Origin: Pyruvatibacter sp.
GTDB lineage: Bacteria; Pseudomonadota; Alphaproteobacteria; CGMCC-115125
DNA: 64,000 nt
Reading direction: 5' to 3'
Assembly (NCBI RefSeq): GCF_040219635.1
Contig: NZ_JAVJSC010000009.1
Coordinates: forward strand, 434,001 to 498,000
Positions 17,498-26,013 of this stretch are shown here, piece by piece. The first letter of the stretch is position 1. Each line of letters opens with the position of its first letter. The translations under genes were made by a program, and so were the position numbers. The notes under the pieces are model-generated. The model did no database searches and was not told where the DNA came from. It was given only the letters and a program-made list of their open reading frames with translations.

Positions 17498-18868
17498 TCA
17501 CGCATCTCCCCGCGCCGCACGTTGCTCAGCCAGCGCGGTAGCCACCTCCGAGAACTTTTCATCCGTAAGCGGATAAAACAGCATGGCCACGGCACCGGCC
17601 ACAAACAACAATACCGGGCCAAGCGCCACCATGAACAAGATGCCCCATAGCGCGTCAGGCGTTTGCGGCACGTTGGGCACATAGCCGGTGGCCGCCAGAA
17701 TGAGCGCTGCCCCCGCACCGCCAACCGCCATAGCCATTTTCTGGAAAAAGCTGGCGGCGGCATAAATCGCCCCGTCGGCGCGCACATGGCTGCGGTACTC
17801 GGCGTAGTCCACAGCGTCCGGCAGCATCGACCAGCCCATGACGGTGGGCGCAGCAAACATGATGGAGCCGAGCCACGAGATGATGAATATCAGCGCAATC
17901 TGATCAAACGGCGTCAGATAAAGCGCGATGCCCGTGAGGCAGCCACCAAACGCCCCCCACAAATAGGTGCGCCGCTTGCCCAACCGTTTGGCCACCGCAG
18001 GCACCAGCACAATGCCAATGAAGTTGAAGGCCGCAACGCTGACCATGAACAATGGCACCAGGTCTTCGCGCGCCACATTGTAAGTGAAGTAATAGATGAT
18101 GGCCGCCGAGCGCACCGTGAACGCCATCATGCCCATCCAGAATGCAAAGATCAGCAGCGCCAGCGGCCAGCCACCCGCCTTGAGCGCACTCAGCGTCTGC
18201 GACAGACCCGGCACCTCTTCATGCGCAAACGCGCGTTCGCGGGTGGTGGCAAACGTAATGGCCAGCAACACACAGGCCAGCACGCCATAGACGGCAACCG
18301 TGCCCTGAAAACCCGCAGCCCCACCGCCGAACATCTCAACCAGTGGCAACGTGGCGGCGGCCACCAGCAACCCGCCAAGCATGGCAAACGCCATCCGGTA
18401 GGTGGACAGCACGGTACGCTCATGCGCGTTTTCAGTCAGCGCCGACGTCAGCGACGAATACGGAATGCTCACAATCGTGTAGGCAATGCCAAACGCAATG
18501 TATGTGGCGTAGGCATAGATCACCCGCCCGGTGTCGGAAAAATCAGGCACCGTGAAAGTGGCAACGCCCGCCAGCGCCAGCAGTGGCCCGCCGATAATGA
18601 GCCAGGGCCGAAACCGCCCCCAGCGGGTGCGCGTGCGGTCTGCGATCACGCCCATGATCGGGTCCGTCACCGCATCCACAACGCGCGCCACCAGAAAAAT
18701 CGACGCCGCCGTGGCCGCCGCAATGCCTGCCACATCCGTATAGAAAAACAGCAGGAACAGCAGCGCGGACTGAAAAAACAGATTGACCGCAAAATCGCCG
18801 ATGCCATAGCCCGCACGCACCGAAACCGAAAGCGGGCCGGACGGAGATGCGGCGGTGGTCTTAGGCAT
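17498..18868 (-). CDS. GPH-family MFS transporter
   Basis: The 456-residue protein has about twelve membrane segments. It carries the glycoside-pentoside-hexuronide:cation symporter signature between segments 2 and 3 (MGVIADRTRTRWGRFRPW). I start at ATG 18868 (MPKTTAAS); the upstream extension is cysteine-rich and not membrane-like. Substrates in this family are usually sugars, but bacterial members also move other small molecules. It is not linked to sugar-catabolic genes here, so the substrate is open. Confidence 0.85.
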   Translation of the reverse strand: MPKTTAASPSGPLSVSVRAGYGIGDFAVNLFFQSALLFLLFFYTDVAGIAAATAASIFLVARVVDAVTDPIMGVIADRTRTRWGRFRPWLIIGGPLLALAGVATFTVPDFSDTGRVIYAYATYIAFGIAYTIVSIPYSSLTSALTENAHERTVLSTYRMAFAMLGGLLVAAATLPLVEMFGGGAAGFQGTVAVYGVLACVLLAITFATTRERAFAHEEVPGLSQTLSALKAGGWPLALLIFAFWMGMMAFTVRSAAIIYYFTYNVAREDLVPLFMVSVAAFNFIGIVLVPAVAKRLGKRRTYLWGAFGGCLTGIALYLTPFDQIALIFIISWLGSIMFAAPTVMGWSMLPDAVDYAEYRSHVRADGAIYAAASFFQKMAMAVGGAGAALILAATGYVPNVPQTPDALWGILFMVALGPVLLFVAGAVAMLFYPLTDEKFSEVATALAEQRAARGDA

Positions 18869-19032
18869 GAGCAGTTTGTCCCTGAGTTTTTGTGAACGCA
18901 GGAAACACCCGAACGCTCTTGTGTTTTTTGCGGCAGGTGCCATTACCCGCACCACCCGAAGGGCAACCTTAGCAGCGCCCGCGACCCATACCCCACGCAA
19001 AAAACCGTCAGAAACCTGAAAACCCAAACTTT

Positions 19033-19092
19033 CTTGTTGCGAATGCTTCTTAATAACGGTTATTAGAAAGCACCTTTTCCATTCGCAACAAG
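19033..19092. promoter_or_regulatory. Inverted repeat with iron-box-like halves upstream of a hypothetical gene
   Basis: CTTGTTGCGAATG at 19033-19045 is the exact reverse complement of 19080-19092. Between them lies a second dyad, TAATAACGGTTATTA (19051-19065). The half-site TTGCGAATGC also occurs upstream of bfd (23965), suggesting a shared iron-responsive regulator. Confidence 0.55.
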
Positions 19093-19100
19093 GCTTGCCC

Positions 19101-19622
19101 ATGCGCCATATCAGTGATGCCGAACCCGCCTCAACCGCCGCCACACAGCAGCCGGCTGAAAATGTCAGCGAACATCTGGCAGACCTGAGTTTCGCCCCGC
19201 GCCTGCTGGTGTGGGCGGCACGCGTGTGGTGGCAGGATGCAGCCACCGCGCAGACCAGTCCGCCAGGCCCGGCACACCCCACAAACCCGGCACACCCGGC
19301 ACACATGATTGGCCAGGCATTCGCCCTTGCCCGCTGCCGCGATGCAGCACCGGCCTTTGATGAGCTTATGCTGATGGCCCGCCACGGGGCCTGTCGTCAC
19401 CTCGACATTGCCAGCCACACATCACGCCTGGGCCGGGATGAACAAGCACTGCTGGGCGTCGTTGCGGCATTTCAGAACGACGCGGTAATCGGCGGCGAAC
19501 GCGCACTGGAAAACTGGCTGCCGCCCGCCACCGCCCGCCTGGCCGCAGACGCCGCCCTCAAACTCGCCCGCGAAATGGGCCGCGCGCAGCTCTACGTTGA
19601 ACGCCGCTGCCCCTACGCGTAA
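19101..19622 (+). CDS. Hypothetical protein, possibly iron-regulated
   Basis: The 173-residue soluble protein is Ala-rich, with a proline-rich linker (PPGPAHPTNPAHPAH) at residues 52-66. A helical C-terminal part contains WLPPATARLAADAALKLA. No signal peptide or known domain is visible. ATG 19101 is used, with AAGG 7 bp upstream; a TTG two codons earlier is less likely. An elaborate inverted repeat ends about 9 bp before the start and shares its half-site with the bfd region. I do not recognise the family. Confidence 0.6.
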   Translation: MRHISDAEPASTAATQQPAENVSEHLADLSFAPRLLVWAARVWWQDAATAQTSPPGPAHPTNPAHPAHMIGQAFALARCRDAAPAFDELMLMARHGACRHLDIASHTSRLGRDEQALLGVVAAFQNDAVIGGERALENWLPPATARLAADAALKLAREMGRAQLYVERRCPYA

Positions 19623-19643
19623 GCCTCAGGACAATTGGCCGCC

Positions 19644-19725
19644 GCTGGCTTTTCCCTTGCCGCGCGCCGCTGGCTTTTCCCTTGCCGCGCGCTGCTGGCT
19701 TTTCCCTTGCCGCGCGCTGCTGGCT
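19644..19725. repeat. 25-bp tandem repeat, about 3.3 copies
   Basis: The unit GCTGGCTTTTCCCTTGCCGC plus five bases repeats at 19644, 19669 and 19694, with a partial fourth copy at 19719. Copies differ by at most one base. It lies between convergent genes just past the amine oxidase stop. Confidence 0.9.
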
Positions 19726-19755
19726 CCGGACATGACACCCGGCAGGCCTTCGGGG

Positions 19756-21204
19756 TCAGGCCAACTCAGCCGCGATGGCATGAGCCGCCCGTTCACCGGA
19801 CTGCACCGCCCCATCCATATAGGAGCGCCACACGTCGGCGGTTTCAGTGCCGGCAAAATGGATGTGCCCCAATGGCGCAAAAAGATCGGGCGCACCGCTC
19901 CATCCGCCAATGCCACGACGGCTGGCATATCCGCCGCGTGAATATGGCTCCTCGTTCCAGTCAAAAGACCGCCCGCCCAAAGGGGCTGGAATGTCATGTC
20001 CGTACACATCCGCAAGCCACCCGACAAAATGCGCGATCCGGGCAGTCTCATTGCCCACGCCCGCCAGAATATCCCGCCCGTCGCTCGTGCTGAAAGCCAC
20101 CAGGAGGCCTGAACGTATGTCCGGCGGCGTCCCATCAACCACCGCTGAAAATACACCGCCGGGCTCAACCGTGGTGCCGGAATATCCCTGCTCCCGCCAC
20201 CAGGGCCGGTCAAACTCGACAACCGTCTTGATGACCCTGCCCTCCCGAAAGCCCTGCAACGCCTGCTGTCGGGCTGCCGGCAGCGCGGGGGTAATGGCAA
20301 GCGATGGCAAAAGCTGCGGCGGCACCGCCAGCACCACCCGACGGGCCACATGCTCACCACGGGCGCTTTCAACGCGCACATAATCCTTATACTGAGCAAT
20401 TGCCCGCACCGGCGTATCCAGCACCAGCGCATCGCCGATGTGGCCCGCCAGATAGTCAACAAGCCCAGCCGACCCCCTGCTGATGGTCCACTGTTCGGCA
20501 TTTTCATATGCCGCAAGTCCACCCACGCTGCGGGCTTGCTCAAAAAGCTCGTAGGCTGAAACATCGGTCAGCGGCAGGCACATGCCATCGCTGAACAGAC
20601 CTGCAAGATACTGTTGCGCCTGCGTACCGATTGTTTTGGAAGCCATAAAATCCGCACCACTCATGGCATCAAGGGCACCGATCTGTGAGCCATCAATCCC
20701 GCCCAGCGCGGACCCGAACCGCCAATAGCTGAGGCCGGTCAATATCTGTGCAAAAAACGACATCGGCAGTGCATCCCCACCCACCCGTCGGGCGGGGTCT
20801 TCGCCGGTAAAAAGAGTGTCACCAGGCATGTGTGAAGCATGTTTTTCAACTCCTGCCTCCTCTGCAAGCGCGGTGATATATGTCTGGTCATCGCTGATAA
20901 ACTGCGCCCCGACGTCAATCACGGTTCCGGTTTCAAGCGTCGCGGACCTGACACGCCCCCCCGGCTGTGAGCGGGCTTCAAGCACACGCACCGACAGGCC
21001 ATGGTCGCGCAGCCGCCGCGCTGCCGTCAGTCCCGCAAGACCAGCCCCCACAACAATCACGTCAAGCATCCCGGTGTCTCCGGTTTTGGCAGGCAGGGGG
21101 GATGCTGCCGCAGCACCTCGCAAGCCCGGCGCAAGCAGCGAGGCTGCGGCAGTAGCCTGCCCCAACACCTGCCCCAACACCTGCCGCCGTGTCGGCAACC
21201 ACAT
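19756..21204 (-). CDS. Tat-exported flavin amine oxidase
   Basis: The 482-residue protein starts with a twin-arginine signal (TRRQVLGQ followed by an Ala/Leu-rich stretch), so it is probably folded with FAD and exported. The FAD-binding motif is VVGAGLAGLTAARR near residue 50. The C-terminal flavin-contact block (HFAGTETADVWRSYMDGAVQ) is typical of monoamine oxidase-like enzymes. AGGAGA precedes the ATG. Its start lies 2 bp after the stop of a paralogous oxidase, so the two are one operon. The amine substrate is unknown. Confidence 0.88.
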   Translation of the reverse strand: MWLPTRRQVLGQVLGQATAAASLLAPGLRGAAAASPLPAKTGDTGMLDVIVVGAGLAGLTAARRLRDHGLSVRVLEARSQPGGRVRSATLETGTVIDVGAQFISDDQTYITALAEEAGVEKHASHMPGDTLFTGEDPARRVGGDALPMSFFAQILTGLSYWRFGSALGGIDGSQIGALDAMSGADFMASKTIGTQAQQYLAGLFSDGMCLPLTDVSAYELFEQARSVGGLAAYENAEQWTISRGSAGLVDYLAGHIGDALVLDTPVRAIAQYKDYVRVESARGEHVARRVVLAVPPQLLPSLAITPALPAARQQALQGFREGRVIKTVVEFDRPWWREQGYSGTTVEPGGVFSAVVDGTPPDIRSGLLVAFSTSDGRDILAGVGNETARIAHFVGWLADVYGHDIPAPLGGRSFDWNEEPYSRGGYASRRGIGGWSGAPDLFAPLGHIHFAGTETADVWRSYMDGAVQSGERAAHAIAAELA

Positions 21205-21206
21205 GG

Positions 21207-22589
21207 TTATTCTCCTGCCATACGCACATCGTGGTGCGCGGCAATTTCTTCAGCAACACGAATGGCGGATTGCAGCGCACCTTCCATGTAGCCCTGCCAC
21301 TGGGTTGCGGTTTCAGTGCCTGCCCAGTGAATACGCCCGCATGCCTCGCGCAGCGCTGACCCGAATGTGGTCAATACCCCCGGCGCCATATGTGCCACAT
21401 AGCAGCCCCTGCTCCACTCCTCAGCCAGCCAGTCGTTATCCACATAATCTATGGGTGCCCCGGCCTGCGCCCCAAAGAACGCAGTGGCCGCCTCGATCAC
21501 CGCTGAGCGGCGCGCATTGTCACCCTGGCTGGAAAACTCGGCCGCCGCATCCGCATCAAAGAAGCCGACAAGAATACCGCACGACAAATCCTCCGGGCTT
21601 TGATCAAACAGCACATTGCACGCCAGCGTATCGCTCACCGCCATCCCCGACAGACCCTGGTCGCGCCAGAACGGCGTCTCATAGGCAATATGCACCTTGA
21701 TGACCGTGCCCATGGGCATACGCTGCATCAGGTGGTCGCGCCGCGCAGGCAGCGCATTGGCGTAGTCTATGCGGCTGGCAAGCGCAGGCGGCGTTGCCAC
21801 CACAACACGTGCCGCGCGCACGACGCCGCGATCCGTTGTTACTGCCACGCCATCATCGTGCTGCAGGATGGACCGCACCGGCGCGTCATATACAATCGGC
21901 GCTGCAAGCCTTAGCGCCATTTTTTCGGTAATCTGATGCGCGCCGCCGCGAAACTTTGCTTCCTGTGCACCACCTGATACGCCCAGCAACACATCCAGTC
22001 CCTCACCGCCGCGCACATAGTCGAGCACGAACAGCAACGACACATGCTTGGGTTCACAACAAAACACTGAGCGGGTGGCAACGCGCAAAAACTCCCGCGC
22101 CGCGTGCGTCCAAACGTTGGCGCGGATCCAGCTTTCAAATGTCTGGCTATCAAGTGTCTCAGCGTTACGCGCCGTCCACGGCGTGTCGGGTGGCAAGGTG
22201 AATGCCAACGCGTCCAGCCGCGAGACAACGCGCTGCAACTCAAGCAGCGACACCAGCGGCAGACGCGGCATCTCGCCGGTGGATATCTTCGACACGCCGT
22301 TAAAATGCATCACCGATCTACCGGCAGTATGCTGATTGTATTTTTCAACCCCATAGGCAGCCGCTTCGGCCAGCAGCAGCTTTTGCTGCGGACCCACCCA
22401 CTGGCCGCCCTTGTCAATTTTGTGGCCCGCCACATGACCCGGCTTCAGGCGACCGCCCACCCGGTCGCGCGCTTCAAGCAGACAGCCTGAAAACCCCCGC
22501 GCCTCAAGCTCAAGCGCCGCCTTGATCCCGGCCATGCCCGCGCCAACAACGGCTACATCAACTGTCTTGTCGAGCGCGCCTTCATTCAT
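21207..22589 (-). CDS. Cytoplasmic flavin amine oxidase paralogue
   Basis: The 460-residue protein has the same architecture as its neighbour: the N-terminal FAD motif VVGAGMAGIKAAL and the C-terminal HWAGTETATQWQGYMEGALQ. It lacks any signal peptide. ATG 22589 (MNEGALDK) is preceded by GAAGG; the ten extra residues of a longer frame are doubtful. It is the first gene of a two-gene operon, divergent from a TetR regulator. One paralogue is exported and one is cytoplasmic, so the pair may act on the same amine in two compartments. Confidence 0.86.
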   Translation of the reverse strand: MNEGALDKTVDVAVVGAGMAGIKAALELEARGFSGCLLEARDRVGGRLKPGHVAGHKIDKGGQWVGPQQKLLLAEAAAYGVEKYNQHTAGRSVMHFNGVSKISTGEMPRLPLVSLLELQRVVSRLDALAFTLPPDTPWTARNAETLDSQTFESWIRANVWTHAAREFLRVATRSVFCCEPKHVSLLFVLDYVRGGEGLDVLLGVSGGAQEAKFRGGAHQITEKMALRLAAPIVYDAPVRSILQHDDGVAVTTDRGVVRAARVVVATPPALASRIDYANALPARRDHLMQRMPMGTVIKVHIAYETPFWRDQGLSGMAVSDTLACNVLFDQSPEDLSCGILVGFFDADAAAEFSSQGDNARRSAVIEAATAFFGAQAGAPIDYVDNDWLAEEWSRGCYVAHMAPGVLTTFGSALREACGRIHWAGTETATQWQGYMEGALQSAIRVAEEIAAHHDVRMAGE

Positions 22590-22786
22590 TGGGCGCACCT
22601 TCAAGATGCGCGCCCTCACTCATTGCGCCCGCGTCACAGGACCCCTTGTGGTCGCTCATGCTTGTCGTCTCCTGTCTCAAAAACAATCGCACGATAAAAA
22701 TCCCGACGGCGCAAACCCGGCGGCGCAAACCCGACCGCTCATAGGCGTCGGCTGTTGCCAATCCCGCCACATGTGTTATTTTAGTG

Positions 22787-22794
22787 AACGCGTT
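22787..22794. promoter_or_regulatory. Possible TetR operator
   Basis: AACGCGTT is a perfect 8-bp palindrome at the centre of an imperfect longer dyad. It lies between the divergent amine oxidase operon and the TetR gene, in AT-rich DNA. The assignment rests on position and symmetry only. Confidence 0.35.
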
Positions 22795-22822
22795 TATTTT
22801 AATCAAGGTAAAACCGTTTTCC

Positions 22823-23464
22823 ATGCCCGGCACCGCATCTCCCGCCACACGGGGCCGCCCCAGACGCTCCACTGCAGACACCCGCGAAATGCGTGGCCGC
22901 ATCATGGCAAGCGCCCGCAGGCTGTTTGCCGCTGACGGCTATGAGGGGGTGTCGATGCGCAGGCTGGCGACTGATGCCGGCTGTGCGCCCGCTGCGCTGT
23001 ATGCATATTTTCCCAGCAAGCGCGCCGTGTTGCATGTGCTGTGGGAGGAGATTTTCCGCGACCTGGCTGACGACATGACCAGGGCCGCCAAAGCTAGACG
23101 CGACCCGGTAAAGCGGCTTGAGACACTGACCCGCACCATGATGACCTTCTGGCTTGAGCGTCCCGACGATTTTCGGGCGATCTTCCTGATCGAAGACCGC
23201 CCGCAGCGCCCCGGCGACGCCTATTTTGCCCACAGCCCGGTCAGCCTGGAGACGGCAGCCATTCTGGTAAAGGCCGCTCGGGCCGCCATTGATACCGGGC
23301 GCATGGCCCTCACGGACGCTGACCGCATCAGCCATCTGCTGCTTACCGGCGTGCTGGGCACTGCCTTGAGCCTCATTACCATCCCGGAGCTGGACTGGGG
23401 TCGCAGCGGTGCGCTTGCCGACGACATGGCAACGACGCTGATCAGGGGTCTGCAAAAAGCGTGA
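22823..23464 (+). CDS. TetR-family transcriptional regulator
   Basis: Residues 20-70 contain a TetR helix-turn-helix (IMASARRLFAADGYEG, MRRLATDAGCAPAALYAYFP). The rest is a helical ligand-binding domain resembling the TetR_C_33-type group. I use ATG 22823 (MPGTASPA), 11 bp after AAGG; an earlier start would run into the operator region. It is divergent from the amine oxidase operon, which it probably represses until the amine or its product appears. Confidence 0.85.
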   Translation: MPGTASPATRGRPRRSTADTREMRGRIMASARRLFAADGYEGVSMRRLATDAGCAPAALYAYFPSKRAVLHVLWEEIFRDLADDMTRAAKARRDPVKRLETLTRTMMTFWLERPDDFRAIFLIEDRPQRPGDAYFAHSPVSLETAAILVKAARAAIDTGRMALTDADRISHLLLTGVLGTALSLITIPELDWGRSGALADDMATTLIRGLQKA

Positions 23465-23563
23465 ACCCCGCGACCAGCCGGCACCATCCCATCGACATTG
23501 GCCGGGCATTTCTCCATACTCGCGTTACGTTAAACCGGATTCTCAAAGAAGGTTGCTGACCCG

Positions 23564-23791
23564 ATGTCCGACGAAAAACTGCCCGACCGCATCACCGTGC
23601 TGGCCAAGGAGTTCACGCCCGCCGCGATGGAGTTTCACCGTCGGCATATGTCAGAAAAAGGCTACCGGCTGGACGGCGGCATCACCGCGCGCCAGTTTCA
23701 GGTCACCGACGGCCTCGGCGACCCGGACATTCTGTTCGACGGCGATATGTATTACGCCGCCACCTTCGTCAAAGGATCGGCGGACGAATAA
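23564..23791 (+). CDS. Small conserved-looking hypothetical protein
   Basis: The 75-residue acidic protein is soluble, with no signal or cysteine motif. AAGAAGG lies about 11 bp upstream of the ATG, and codon use is like the neighbours. The composition is balanced (FTPAAMEFHRRHMSEKGYRL then DGLGDPDILFDGDMYYAATF). I do not recognise the family. It follows the TetR gene by 99 bp. Confidence 0.6.
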   Translation: MSDEKLPDRITVLAKEFTPAAMEFHRRHMSEKGYRLDGGITARQFQVTDGLGDPDILFDGDMYYAATFVKGSADE

Positions 23792-23847
23792 GGCACCGGC
23801 TGTCACGACAACACCCGCCAACAAATCCAAACCCGCTTTCACTGATC

Positions 23848-23911
23848 TTGCCCCGGTGACCCTGCCCCGGTGACCTCGCCGATAACCGTTGCCCGGTGAC
23901 CGTTGCCCCGG
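23848..23911. repeat. Short 14-bp imperfect tandem repeat
   Basis: TTGCCCCGGTGACC occurs at 23848, and as a one-base variant directly after it at 23862. A deletion variant lies at 23889 and a truncated copy at 23903. It lies in the gap before bfd. Confidence 0.75.
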
Positions 23912-23964
23912 CAAGGCGGGCAAACCTGCGACATGTTCACCATGCGTGAAGGTATTTCTTGCAA

Positions 23965-23981
23965 TTGCGAATGCCTCGCAG
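23965..23981. promoter_or_regulatory. Iron-box-like site 1 upstream of bfd
   Basis: TTGCGAATGCCTCGCAG is an imperfect dyad resembling alphaproteobacterial Fur-type boxes as I remember them. It lies about 80 bp upstream of bfd and shares TTGCGAATGC with the site at 19038. Confidence 0.5.
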
Positions 23982-23998
23982 TAAATAGTATCCACGAA

Positions 23999-24015
23999 AT
24001 GCGAATGAGACGCAT
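23999..24015. promoter_or_regulatory. Iron-box-like site 2 upstream of bfd
   Basis: ATGCGAATGAGACGCAT is a dyad with perfect 5-bp arms and the core GCGAATGA. It lies 47 bp upstream of the bfd start, where it could overlap the promoter. Bfd genes are commonly repressed by iron through Fur. Confidence 0.5.
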
Positions 24016-24062
24016 CCAAGCCTTGGTTTTGTCTTGTCATTGTTAGTGGAGATACTCGCCCG

Positions 24063-24269
24063 ATGTTTGTGTGTAGCTGCAATGCCTACCGCGACAGCCA
24101 GATCGCCGAAGCCGCCCGCAACGGCGCACGCACCGCCTGCGAGGCCTATGAGGCTTTAGGCAACGGACCAAACTGCGGCGGGTGCCTGGAGACCGCAGAC
24201 CGGATTGTCGAGCAGGTGCACGCCGCCCGCACGGCATCGCACGCCGCTTTCAAGAGCGCTGCGGATTAA
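24063..24269 (+). CDS. bfd: Bacterioferritin-associated ferredoxin
   Basis: The 68-residue protein carries the [2Fe-2S] cysteine pattern C-x-C (VCSCNA) and C-x2-C (NCGGC) of Bfd. Bfd binds bacterioferritin and reduces its stored iron for release. GGAG precedes the ATG. The bacterioferritin gene is convergent 115 bp away, so the pair is split between strands. Two iron-box-like dyads upstream suggest induction under iron limitation. Confidence 0.92.
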   Translation: MFVCSCNAYRDSQIAEAARNGARTACEAYEALGNGPNCGGCLETADRIVEQVHAARTASHAAFKSAAD

Positions 24270-24315
24270 CCGCCATGTATGCGTGGCGCGCCCAGCTTGA
24301 GCGAAACATGCACAC

Positions 24316-24346
24316 AAAAACGCGCCGCCGGGTGCCCGGCGACGCG
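24316..24346 (-). terminator. Intrinsic terminator of bfr
   Basis: On the minus strand an 11-bp GC-rich stem (24321-24331 with 24336-24346, one G-T pair) is followed by TTTTT. It lies about 40 bp past the bfr stop. Confidence 0.85.
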
Positions 24347-24383
24347 CCTTCATCATCTCAAACAGATGTCGCCGAAACGCGGC

Positions 24384-24869
24384 CTAGCCTTCTGGACCGA
24401 CTGACTCGGTATGTAGCTGCACGTAGTTCTGCAAGCCCATCTTCTCGATAAGGCCCTGCTGGGTTTCCAGCCAGTCCACGTGCTCTTCTTCGCTTTCGAG
24501 AATGGCCACAAACAGATCACGGCTCACATAGTCGCGCGTGGCTTCGCAGTCCACAATCGCGGCCTTGAGGTCCACCACGGCTTCCGCCTCAACAGCAAGA
24601 TCGGCGGCCAGCACCTCCTCAACATTTTCACCGATGCGCAGTTGACCCAGATCCTGCAGGTTTGGCAGGCCTTCCAGAAACAGGATGCGCTTGATGATCT
24701 GATCCGCGTGCTTCATCTCATCGATGGAGGCGTCATACTCGTGCTTTTCGAGTTTGCTCAGCCCCCAGTCGCCCAGCATCCGCGAATGAAGAAAATACTG
24801 ATTGATCGCCGTCAGTTCGTTTTTCAGAATCCTGTTGAGGTGGTCGATGATAACCTTGTCGCCCTTCAT
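24384..24869 (-). CDS. bfr: Bacterioferritin
   Basis: The 161-residue protein is a full-length four-helix bacterioferritin. The heme ligand M52 and the diiron ligands E18, E51 and H54 are in place (LKNELTAINQYF, DASIDEMKHADQ), with a later EEEHVDWLE block. Bfr forms a 24-mer cage that stores iron as a ferric mineral. ATG 24869 (MKGDKVI) is preceded by AAGGAAA. It converges with its partner bfd. Confidence 0.96.
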   Translation of the reverse strand: MKGDKVIIDHLNRILKNELTAINQYFLHSRMLGDWGLSKLEKHEYDASIDEMKHADQIIKRILFLEGLPNLQDLGQLRIGENVEEVLAADLAVEAEAVVDLKAAIVDCEATRDYVSRDLFVAILESEEEHVDWLETQQGLIEKMGLQNYVQLHTESVGPEG

Positions 24870-24975
24870 CGTAATGCTTTCCTTATTCGCTAACGGCATT
24901 TTCCTGCGTGACACGCAATGGCACTGAATAGCACGTTAGAAACGACACATACACAGCCCCGCTCGCACAAGAAGC

Positions 24976-25896
24976 CTACGGTTTCAGGCCGGCACGTCTG
25001 GCAAAAACCCCGATCACTTCGTCGCCAGCATCCTCCTGCACGAAGTGGCCCGCATTGGGGATGGTGTCGAAGGTGGCACCTTCAATGAGCGACGCCCACT
25101 GCTTGCCCCATTCCGGTGTAAACACACCATCTGCATCGCCAAAGATCACATGCACCGGCTTTCCAGGTGTCTTGAGCGCCTCAAAACAGCGCTCCTGATC
25201 CTTGCCGTTGCCTTCTTCGTATTGCCAGTTGGGAATGCACCACGGGAACCGCCGCGCGCCTGCCCGGCTGGCACCACCATCCATGTACGGCGCTTCATAG
25301 GCTGCCTTGATGGCGGCCCGATCCGCATCAGGCCGCCGCGCTGACAACGCCACAATGCCCCCACACGGAAAATACCCGTCCATCGCGTTGAGCCAGATCG
25401 GATTGCACGCCGAGTCCCGCCAGAACCTGATGCCGTCGGAATACTCATAGCCTTCGTGGTGCAACCACGTATTCATGATGACGATCCGCGAAAACCGCTC
25501 CGGCATATCCACCGCCTGCCGCAGCCCCGTCGGTCCGCCCCAGTCCTGCACAAACAACGTGATATCCGTGAGGTCCAGCGTTTCGATCAGGTGCCGCAGC
25601 CGCTCGCAATGGCGCTCGATCACATACCAACTGTCATCCACCGGCTTGTCGGAGCGCCCGAACCCCGCAAGATCAGGCGCGACAACCCTAAACCCCAGGT
25701 CCAGCAGCGGCTGAATCATTTTGCGCGACAGATAACACCAGGTTGGTTCGCCATGCAGCAGCAGCGCCACCGGCGCACCCTTCGGGCCTTCGTCAATATG
25801 GTGAACCCGCAAGCCCTCCCACTCCAGATAATGCGGCGCATAGGGCCAGTCCGGCATGTTTTCGAAGTGACTGTCGGGCGTGCGGATAAAGTCCAT
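24976..25896 (-). CDS. Haloalkane dehalogenase (alpha/beta hydrolase, subfamily I-like)
   Basis: The 306-residue protein has the dehalogenase landmarks HGEPTW (residues 48-53) and VQDWGGP with nucleophile D118 and halide-binding W119. A cap region contains GIRFWRD. The acid is in FGDADGVFTP and the base histidine in NAGHFVQED. Such enzymes hydrolyse carbon-halogen bonds to alcohols without a cofactor. AGGGAAG precedes the ATG. It is monocistronic, divergent from a thiolase. An epoxide hydrolase-like function is the main alternative, though the motif set favours a dehalogenase. Confidence 0.85.
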   Translation of the reverse strand: MDFIRTPDSHFENMPDWPYAPHYLEWEGLRVHHIDEGPKGAPVALLLHGEPTWCYLSRKMIQPLLDLGFRVVAPDLAGFGRSDKPVDDSWYVIERHCERLRHLIETLDLTDITLFVQDWGGPTGLRQAVDMPERFSRIVIMNTWLHHEGYEYSDGIRFWRDSACNPIWLNAMDGYFPCGGIVALSARRPDADRAAIKAAYEAPYMDGGASRAGARRFPWCIPNWQYEEGNGKDQERCFEALKTPGKPVHVIFGDADGVFTPEWGKQWASLIEGATFDTIPNAGHFVQEDAGDEVIGVFARRAGLKP

Positions 25897-26013
25897 GATT
25901 GTAAATCTTCCCTGCTTGTGTTGTTGGCGTCAGGTCGGTGGAACCTTGCACCGATACGCCGCGCAGCTTAAGCCTTTGATCCAGAATAAAGCATATCAGC
26001 CGGAGGCACACCC

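Noticed and set aside
17663..18895. 410-codon plus-strand frame
   Set aside because: It is highly basic with no motif, opposite a clear membrane transporter.
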